A DNA stretch of 64,000 nt from Chlorophyllum brunneum. Its lineage: Eukaryota; Basidiomycota; Agaricomycetes; Agaricales; Agaricaceae. This document shows, piece by piece, positions 55,252 to 64,000 of the stretch; the first letter of the stretch is position 1; the number at the start of each line of letters is the position of its first letter. Below the pieces are notes generated by a model. The model did not search any database, was not told the DNA's origin, and was given only the letters and a program-made list of their open reading frames with translations. The translations under genes were made by a program, and so were the position numbers. The DNA lies in the NCBI GenBank assembly GCA_963576785.1, contig OY756147.1:558001-622000 (forward strand). Reading direction: 5' to 3'.

Positions 55252-58222
55252 GCGAATTCTTCCTTTTGGGACCAAGATTCTTTTAGTATGTCCCATCCTC
55301 GTCGCGTGCTGCTCGTCTGCTTACGGTTGACTCTAGCATTTGTGACTTTGCACATGGATATATAGACCTACCCGTTAATTTGACGTGTCGAGACTCGGTC
55401 AGAACATACTACTGTCCTCCGATGATATGCATCAGTACCATATTCTCATGCCTATACCGGCCTATTGAATCACAGCTCTACTTTGAGCTTGGCTCTTGAT
55501 GGGCTTAAATTTGTCTGACTATTGGCCCCCCATACTCAACCCGGCTGCAGCTTCGGGAAGCTCCGCCCCAATTCTTGCATCATAGCGTCCCTCGATGTCA
55601 GAATTTCGTGCACACCGGGCTAGGACAACCCTCCAAGCCTATGTCGTCCGAGATGCAGTGATCTCATCATTACGTAGCCAACCTCGCTGGCATCGGGGAG
55701 TGAGCTACCATGAGCTCCCTTGTTCCCAGACCGACGCTGATTGTGCGGGCTTCCGAATTGTATCGTCACAGCACCATGTGTCAACCGATAGCCCCATCAT
55801 GAGAGCCTCGTTTGTACCTTAGTACGCCACACGAGCGAACCCTTCTCATGTAGTCTGCAGATACAAGTGGTTAGGCCCGCATCAGTGGAACCCTGGACAA
55901 CAATTGGTATCATTTTGTTCTCCTAGCCATCCCCGAGGGAATAGTAGCGAGTCGATCTTGGAATGTTGGAGCAGATATCCCCAACGCTATGAGATCTCAC
56001 CGCCGTCAAGCTCGTTTCTCCCCGCTCCTACCACCCGGCGCTCGGTCGGAGCTCTACAGCGCTCCTCGTCCCTGCGTTTCATGACGCCACCACGACGCCG
56101 AGGCTATGCGCTCATATTAACGCCATCACGATTAGCAGAAATGGACTATCAAACTTGCATCAAGCTCCAAGAATAATGACAGGTCTGCGATAGTATCTTG
56201 GTGGCGCATTCAGTATCCAGCTCATGATTTACTAGACGCTTTGCACCTCAAGCCCTATCCTCAAACAACAGATATAATCGGCATCACATGGATACGATTC
56301 GGCTACTGTGAGCCCGGGTGCGATCAAAACGTGCTGACAGTCATCGGTTGCTACCAATCTAAACCTCGTCCAGAGCAGCCTTTCGCTTGACCAAGAATAG
56401 ATAGGTGCTGGTCATCTCGCGCTTACAGAGTTGGGATCGTGCAGGGTGCTGAACACGAATACTCAACGACTCTTTGAGGCTATGTAAACCCAACCACGAT
56501 CATCGGAGTCGTGTGTATACGTCACACCGATAAATCACAGATTTGTTGCGTGTATGCATGAGTCCCCAATGGGCCTGGCGGTAGCAATAGTTGATTTAGA
56601 AGTCGATGTCAGACCTGGAGGCCTGAGGTCATCCTCACTGTCTATGATTTATCCAGCACTAGCTCGTTTAGAGCGGCAGCAAGTTGGCTCCTTAACGAGC
56701 GCCCTGTGCATTCCATACGTCATAGGGCCCATTTTCAGTCACTATGAGCCTTTGTACAACTATCTACTAACCCATACCATACTGCCACCATTTTTGTATT
56801 TTCTCACGAACTGCCAGCCAAAAACCCAACCAGTAGAGATACTCCCATTTCGCGAACGAGTTTCTCACTCTGTGGAATCGTATTTTCCTCTCGTCCAAGT
56901 GTTCTAAGTTGCGATCATCGCTAAGCCAATCCTTTTTGGTCATCCCATTCTACGGAGTTGTTGTCCTGTGCCACTATCACGGCTTTCATCAAACTTGATA
57001 ATAGAAACTTGGAGTGAATGGATACACCCGGCCTTGGCATACAATTGCACAATACATTTCGAATGCATTTCGATCGACAATCCGCCGGCCATTATAATGC
57101 TTATTTCTAGCAATTCGGATGGTTAGCTCCGTGGGAGGGACCCACAAGTATAGATTCTCTACAACATTCTTAGACCAGAGCTTCCTCTAATTTCACAGAA
57201 GTAGTCAGTCACAGGCCCCGAAATGGCTAAACTTTATCCTCTCTTTCATCTCTGCTTTATCCTTCTCATTCTTCCGAGAATCTTTGGGTTCGCTGTCAAC
57301 GGAGCTCGACGATTCTAAGAACCAAGAACTCGTACCTGACGAACTACTACTATGTCACCGGTAATGATCAAAAGGTACTTGAGCCCACAACCTAGGGGTT
57401 TACAGAATGGTCGAATATATATCCTGACGAAATCTCTGGTAGTGTGATGGAGACCACGTTGTCGAGGGAAGGTACAGTACAAGTTGACATTTATAGATGA
57501 CATTCGGGCACAACAGATACAACAGAACAAGAATAGAAGCAAGCTGATCACCGTAGCGTTGCATATGCAATTGACAAACCTTCTTATTCTTATCCACAGT
57601 CGCACTGATCAGACTCCATCAACATAACTATTATAAATCGTGGTGATCTACGAACCGATCCGTTTTGAACTAGACTAGTCACCATCTAGTACACATGTTA
57701 AGCCATGCGCTCCCTTCGTACACGGTGGCCATGAAAAATCCGTGATTGCACGCATGATATGTTACAGGGCTCGACTAGTTTGTGCACGAGATGTCACTGC
57801 CCTAGTGAGATGCATAGAAAGCGGCAACAGGAAGTCGGTGAAAGCTCACATGCCCTATGCTAGAATAACTTCTCAGCCAGGAGGCTTCCGTTTTGCGCTT
57901 GCCCCGTCCCATGACAACCTTTAGGCTTCTTGGACCACATTTGACTTCTCCCGCGCTGATGTTTGGCCTGGATATCTCCAAAATATCACCGGCAACCGTC
58001 ACAAAAAGCTGGGGTGTGAAATTTGAGGCAATCAGGCGAGCCGCTTGATAGCGTAACTCCGGAAATGCAATCCAATGGAGAATCCAATTGACAAATCCTG
58101 ACACGTTTTTCCATAGGGTATCTTACAGATTTGACCACCATAACTCCTCGATCCCCGGTCAGCGGTCTGGGAACGTGCGGATGGCAAAGTCAAGTAAGTT
58201 ACCTAGAGGCTCTTATGCCTCT
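55252..58222. other. 3-kb stretch without a confident gene
   Basis: Open frames up to about 117 codons occur (e.g. 56554-56907 plus and 57315-57605 minus) but none shows a domain, signal or splice-consistent continuation. Confidence 0.4.
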
Positions 58223-59409
58223 TCACATTCTTGCCTTAATCTGATCTTGGAAGCTGATAGGGTCAAGAAGAGCCTGGGGATATGGGAGGAATTGACTGCG
58301 CAAATGCTCGGTTCCACCATCGACAGGAAGAATCTGGCCCGTGATAAACGCAGCTGCGTCACTGAAAAGAAAGATCGTCGCGTTGCCAATGTCCTTCACG
58401 TCTCCCAAACGACCGACTGGGATGGCTGGCCAGCTTGACGGAGAACGACCTTTGGGGCCCAGGCGACTTACACCCTCCGTCCCCGCAATAGGTCCTGGGG
58501 CAATGACATTTGAGCGCACCCCATGAGGTCCTTCTTCAACAGCCAAGACAGCAGATAATGCGTCAACCCCGGCCTTCGCAGCCGAGACGTGGGCCTGATA
58601 AGGTGTGCCTACGTGGCAGGATATGTGTTGGTTTCGGGGATATAAACACAAGATCCGCGCACCTTTGTAATGTAACGTTGCGCTGACATGGATATAGGAG
58701 CCCTTCGAGTCACGGACATGCGGAAGTGTGGCCTTCACCGTGTTGTATGTCCCAATCTGAGTTTCAGGTATTCGGTTTATAAAGTACGCCTAGGTCACGA
58801 TGATAGAAGCTCACCGTATCAATCTCTACGACAGTGCGAAAAGCATTCTCGGACATCCCTGAGATTGGCGCAAGGAAGTTGCCAGCAGCACCTGGGTAGG
58901 AATACGAATATGATGTCAGCACACGGCGACCCGGCGTGAGGAAAAGGAATGTACTTGCCACAAATGACAAAATCAATCCTGCCAAACCGCTCAATTGCCT
59001 TCGCCACCGCCGCCTTAAGGGCTTGAGGTTGTCTGACATCAGCTTGAGCAGGGATGCAGGTGCGGCCTGTGACTTCAGACAATTCCTTTGCAGCCTCGGT
59101 CAAGCGGTCAAGTCTACGTTCGGAAGCGAAGAGAGACGCCATGCTTTCAATCACAAGGACCTCAGAGCTCCATCAAGAAGCTTACTTTCGTCCAACTATA
59201 ACCGCATCAGCTCCATGTTGCATCTGTGGGGTGTATCCTGATTATCCAATTTGGGACAGCTACTCGGAAAAACATACCATGGCTGCAGTCATGCCACGAC
59301 ATATACCAGACCCTCCACCAGTACAAAAGAGGACCTTACCCTTAAACAAATCGGGCTTGAATATGGTCGTTGAGTCGACTATGGGCTGCACATGAGCGGA
59401 TGGCGCCAT
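58223..59409 (-). CDS. SPS19-like: Peroxisomal-type 2,4-dienoyl-CoA reductase (SDR family)
   Basis: Six exons (59278-59409, 59186-59223, 58959-59113, 58815-58891, 58663-58756, 58223-58608) encode 293 aa. The Rossmann motif TGGGSGI is at residues 30-36, GRKLDRLTEAAKEL follows, then ADVRQPQ, ICGAAGNFLAP, and PYQAHVSAAKAGVDAL with the catalytic Lys near 177. APGPIAGTEG and TGQILPVDGG close the fold. These are hallmarks of DECR2/SPS19, which reduces 2,4-dienoyl-CoA with NADPH during beta-oxidation of polyunsaturated fatty acids. The C-terminus -ARM is a plausible weak PTS1 signal. The intron after exon 3 has a GC donor (GCAAGT); a GT two codons later would break the frame. The ATG at 59409 was preferred to an upstream TTG frame. 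Confidence 0.94.
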
Positions 59410-60446
59410 AAAGATAACTGAGGTGTCTGACGGCTGTGGACAAAAAGCTCGCAACTTAAATCACCTATTGCGCCAAGACGCTGATTGAGCATAGCCGGTC
59501 TTCGGGGTTTAAATTGCCGAATTGATGATCACTGGGGACTTGTTGGTTGCAATAGGGTCTCCGTGTAGTGGCGTCCCCAGCTGATGCCTCGTCGTTCTGT
59601 TCACCCATATGTTGGGCATGTGTAACAAGGATCAATAAAGGTTCCGCCCGTTTGTAGAAACATCCAGGAACCTGCGTAAATCAAAAATCACTGATAGTGT
59701 GATCACAAACCTCCCCAACTGTTAGTCCGGACGTGTACCGTCATGGCGCACCTGTAGCTAACAGTCACCACTCTATATCCTCAATGGCAGGCGGTACAAC
59801 AGGTGCTGCTGTGCTTGGCACTTCGATCATCACTTCAACCAAATTACATTGAATCTTGAACCTGATCATAGGATTGGATTGCATAAGCGTATGAATATAG
59901 GTCTAGATATCTTGTTTGAATGGACCGTCGTCTTTTTGTAGACACACAATGATTGGCTATATAACAGTCTATCAGCGAGTTTATGATCTCAAGCGTTTTG
60001 TATTGGTCCAGCACCAATACACTCCAATACATCCATTTGGCCTTCAGAAAGATTCAATACCGAATTTCAAATCCCATCATACCGCCGGCAGCATGATCGG
60101 AGTGGAAATCGTATTCACTTTTGCGATTCCACATCCAATTCAATGACCCCTGCTCGACTCCCTCGATTCGGCACAACACAATTCAGTACGGACGGGGATC
60201 AATATTGGGGTAGAAGTTAATTGCATACAAAACTCAGAAGATGCAGTGAAGAAGATATATAGATGTGAGGCTAAGTCCAACAAAAGATGACCCGAAGAAT
60301 AAAAACATATGATACACAAGAGGGGAAAAAATCAGTAGAACAGTGGAATGAGTGAGAGCAGGGTGAGATTATTATACTTGGCGATAGCGTACGCGTGGCA
60401 AAAGACTTTCCATAGGTTTCCAGCACAAAGCCTTCAGAATAAGGAC
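59410..60446. other. Intergenic, nothing recognised
   Basis: It lies upstream of the reductase and downstream of the HMG-box gene, both on the minus strand. I saw no ORF worth annotating. Confidence 0.45.
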
Positions 60447-61906
60447 TCACTCCCTGGACCAGTATCCATGTGGAGAGTGGGTTTCCGGGGGTTGCATGCC
60501 TGGATGGTTGAAAGAAGAAATGCCTGGGACAGATGTGACATTTCTTGATATGCTGGATTGCCGCGGAGGATAAGGAATATCCCGACTGCCCGGGTAGCTG
60601 GAAGGGCTGATGGACGGTGATGGTGCATATGGCCGACTATCGTAGTCCCGACTACCATGTGATGGTGCCTCATAGTGGCTAGTTGGGACAGGCGAAGGCG
60701 ATGACGAGTATCCTGTCACAGCGCTCTGGCTAGGCGTGAAAGGGGTAGTGAGCGCCTGGAACTGGTAGGAACTGGAGGAAGATGGGCCATTATTAGGAGG
60801 ATTTGAAGGTCCCGAAGACTGCCACGAATTATGGGGAGAGGATGAAGGTGGATATGAATCCAGTTTGGAGCCTCCAATTGAGATGATGCGGTCAGGGTTG
60901 CCGCCTGCGGGCCAGGCGCAACTGCGTTCGATTTTGTGTTGTTGCCAGCTTTCGGTCGAGTTGAGTGGTTCGTAGAGGGAGGAAGTCGACGTTGAAGTCT
61001 GATACGGGTAGTTGTACGAACTATGGTTTGGTTGACCAAGGCGGGACGTTGCAATATCTTGTGGTAGACGGTCTGAGGGCTGTGGATACGGAACGCGAGT
61101 GTCATGAGTGGAAGGGGGTCGGAAACCATCTGAAGGTATGCTATAGCGGGATGGTACAGAACTGTATCTGCCATGATTATCGTAGGCGTGTGACACGTCG
61201 TGCGATACACGAGAATAATGACCACTGGGGTCGAGGACTTCATCGTCCGTATGCGAAGATTCTCCGAGGTCGTGTCCCCCGAGATCGTCCAACTGTGGGT
61301 TGTCCAACTGCCGGAGTCCACCTATATCACCACGTCGATTCTTTTTTCTTGTGTTGTTGGGCCTGCGTCGATAGACGTAGTCGGGGTATTTCGAATTAAA
61401 GTTCTCCTTCAGTATCTTAGCTTGATCGAGGTAAAATTGCTTCTCCGACTGCGGGGTTGGTGAGATTAGTGCAAGGACAACCAGCGCTGCTGATTCTACA
61501 TACCATTGCCATGGTAGTCCATTCCTTGCTCAAGAGCTTGCTGACCTCGCCGGTTCGCATAGATTGATTCTCAGCTGCTACTTGAGGCCGTCTCCGACGA
61601 GCAAAAATCATGAACGCGTTCATGGGTCGCTTTGGTGTGCCATCGGCATTAAGGGTCTGGGAGGTCAAGGAGACGTCCTCTGGTTTGGAAAACGGTGAGC
61701 ATAGGAGGATAACGGACGACTGGGTACGAACCTTCAATTTCAGTCTCTGTCTTGTGGATCCCAGAACTACCGTCATCAGACCCCGACAGCGACTGTGCCC
61801 GTTCATCTGGTCGTTCTCCGCCAGGGGGCGGTAGCAGACGGTCTCCACTATCGTTAAGTACCGATCGTGCTGCTGAGGATGTATAGGCTGGGTCGTATTG
61901 AGTCAT
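60447..61906 (-). CDS. HMG-box transcription factor
   Basis: Three exons (61732-61906, 61504-61679, 60447-61448; introns 52 and 55 nt) encode 450 aa. One HMG box spans about residues 74-148: PKRPMNAFMIFARRRRP, then TGEVSKLLSKEW, and after the second intron EKQFYLDQAKILKENF and the basic end KYPDYVYRRRP. KRPMNAFM-(I/V)-(F/W)-AR is the sequence-specific SOX/Rox1 class rather than the abundant architectural class. The second intron lies inside the box. The rest is Ser/Pro/Tyr-rich and low in complexity, with no second domain. Fungal relatives act in mating, hypoxia or morphogenesis; none of these can be chosen from the sequence, and no mating-type homeodomain or pheromone genes are nearby. Confidence 0.92.
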
Positions 61907-64000
61907 GGTAAGGAGCGGGTTGATGGCAAGAATAGAATTGAGAAGGAGGAGAGCTAGGCTATGAATGTTGATAGTTAAGGCAAAGCAAGAGCGAAGCGAG
62001 GATACCTGCTAGTGGCAATCCATCCAGGTCGCGGGGTGATCGGCACGGCGTGAGTCTCAGATAGATCGGTGCAGTGACGGGCGGAACGAAACACGGATAC
62101 AACCAGAGTTTGTAGTCAGAACTGCCCTTACTGTACCCCAAAGCCCTCTTTGTGTTTGCCTACATCAGATTTGACGTAGGAGTGGGAGTGGAACAATCCA
62201 TTTGATCGACGATCTGGTTCGCACTTGGGCCATCTTCACAAAGCCGGCTCACAAGGCACGATTCCAGTCAACTCGAAATCTCCTTCCAAAGAAGTCTGCG
62301 TACCGGAACTTGGGATTACAGATTCGGCTACAACCGAGGACTGACCTGGGCGCTCATATAAACCCCAAAAGGCTGGAGTAGGGCCCTCGTGATGTTTCAG
62401 AACACTGGTTGCTCACAGCCATCACGAAGAAACGGCACGGTAAAGTAAAAATCGATTGGTCCAATCCTTCTCTATGGTCCTTCGAAATACCAGCCAACAC
62501 TGGAGCGGAGGCTCATCCCAGAAAAGTAGGCTCTGGGCAAGAAATTTTAGGCGATCGGATTCTGAGTAGGAGTTTCCTTACCGAGTGTTCAGGGATAAAA
62601 CAAGTATCTCGATCTAGGTTTGAATTCAGATCGGGAAGAGATCTTTGCACAGATTACGAAGCCTTGACCCTGGTCCGTTTTCATCAAACCTCACCACAGG
62701 ACTTGCCTGGCAATGCCTGCTGACACCTGTTCCATTGCCGTTCCGGTAGCTCTGAGGGTTGGCAGCGAGTTTGCTAGTGCAACTTCTGATTCGCACCCTA
62801 CCATCCCTCAGCTTAACTCTCGAAAGGGTTCCTAAGGGTAGAGAATTGACATGTGACACGGTTGCAGTAACGAAACCGAGAGTGCTTGGAGACACAAGGC
62901 TGTGCTGGATTTGCGGCTCCGAAAGGGGCGGAGTCGAGATCTGTCATCACTTTGGCAGATCACAGTGCCTCCAGTTGCAATAGTTCCTTGTGTCTTGTGC
63001 AACGATGCCAGATCAAAACACCAGCCATGATACTGCTCACGTAAGTCAAAGACTAACGTCCACCTACTGCAAAGCTTTTTTACCTCAGTTGCGGGGACAG
63101 AGCTCGACTGAATGTAAGCCTCGATGCTAAAAACACATTGGAATGGGTGAATCCCTGGAATGCCGTCACTTACATACATGAGACGCTGCTGTCATGAGTG
63201 CCTCGCGTTTTGAATGAGGATCCCTGCCAACCTATTGTTAGAGTGTTGATACGACGAATCGCGCTTTACCATGTTAGTTTTTTTAGTGCATACTTCGAAA
63301 GCCTTGGCTACCAGCCGGGATAGACACAAGATCAAGATATCGGAATTCGAAAGGAATCAATGACCGGTGTCAAGAAAATTTGCTGTGGCCATTGCAGACT
63401 CGAGGTCATAAAAAAACAACAATCCTGGCGAAATGTGGCAAAATGGTCAGTTCACCATGACAGTAGTTCACCTGACCACGCAGGAAAACAGGAAGAAGCT
63501 CACAGGATTTCTCTCACAGTCGGGTGATGTCACCCCCAGAAAACCCTGCACTACCCGTTATCTGTTGGTACCCCTCACGAGCAAGGGAGGAATACGCAGT
63601 GTTGACACGTGGATACATACTAAATAATACTGGCACCTGGTGGTCCTCTCTAGGTTGAAGAAACGGGTGCACACCACAACTAAGCCTCTTTCGAAGACTC
63701 GAAAAATTATCCATCTCCTCAGCTAGCGCGTTGCGTTCATTCAGGACGATAAACGCTCAAGTAAAGATCCCCAACAAATTAAGTTCAGCGTAAGAAAGGA
63801 AATCATATGCTGTCACACCAGCGTGACGCTCTAGGCTCGGACCATCATCGCACCACCGATCAGAGATAAGACACAATAACTAGTCAATTGGTATGAAGGA
63901 TACACTCACAGATGCAAGTAAGTTGATCATCACCATGAAAAACACCTAGCAAGACACTCCCTTGTAGATTTTCCCAGAACGGCAGACCAGCGGGTGTACC
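61907..64000. other. 2.1-kb right end without a confident gene
   Basis: The promoter of the HMG-box gene should lie at the left of this stretch. Open frames are short and unsupported on both strands. A gene could continue off the right edge, but none is recognisable. Confidence 0.4.

Noticed and set aside
60716..61399. Open frames in other phases over the HMG-box gene
   Set aside because: They are shadows of the Ser/Pro/Tyr-rich tail. The annotated frame contains the box and correct introns.
1..64000. tRNA, rRNA genes or a CRISPR array
   Set aside because: I looked for A-box/B-box pairs and cloverleaf ends on both strands and found none convincing; isolated GTTCRA strings lie inside coding or transposon sequence. 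There are no regularly spaced repeats.

Overview
The window looks like nuclear DNA of a filamentous basidiomycete, most likely an Agaricomycete. Genes carry many 46-97 nt introns with fungal splice sites. Two genes encode the seven-helix DUF6534-type membrane proteins typical of Agaricomycetes. The left third is a stack of retrotransposons in the Tf1/sushi (chromovirus), Tad-like LINE and Ty1/copia styles. I cannot fix the genus.

Region 1 (1-22.3 kb) is a nested transposon island. From left to right it holds: Gypsy-1 (+, entering from off-window and ending in an intact 300-bp LTR at 5137); LINE-1 (+, 5138-10863, ending in a 30-A tail); Gypsy-2 (-, 10864-17510, same family as Gypsy-1 but old, its 3' end lost at the LINE tail and its gag split by a 1,136-bp TG..CA insertion); LINE-2 (-, a fragment of the LINE-1 family); the 5' end of Gypsy-3 (-); a Ty1/copia RNase H remnant (+); and smaller gag/LTR scraps. 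Gypsy-1 and LINE-1 are CpG-rich and only lightly damaged. Everything from 10.86 to 22.3 kb is almost CpG-free and full of stops, as expected from old methylated and deaminated copies. The gypsy family has three notable traits: a primer-binding site complementary to the predicted 5' end of its own transcript (self-priming), gag and pol in overlapping frames, and a third gene after the chromodomain that is recognisable in both copies but has diverged far faster than reverse transcriptase.

Region 2 (22.6-64 kb) is gene-poor host sequence. Genes I could build exon by exon are: a mitochondrial hydroxyacid-oxoacid transhydrogenase (-, 13 exons); two duplicated DUF6534 membrane proteins (+, both 10 exons with identical exon lengths); a secreted glycine-rich protein (+); a Zn2Cys6 transcription factor (-); NAP1 (+); a two-domain fasciclin protein (-); a 77-aa Tom6-like membrane protein (+); a peroxisomal-type 2,4-dienoyl-CoA reductase (-); and an HMG-box transcription factor (-). 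Between them lie several 3-5 kb stretches where I see no supportable gene. The host genes do not form an obvious pathway cluster. The strongest candidates for something undescribed are the third ORF of the gypsy family and the small conserved reading frame that leads into it.
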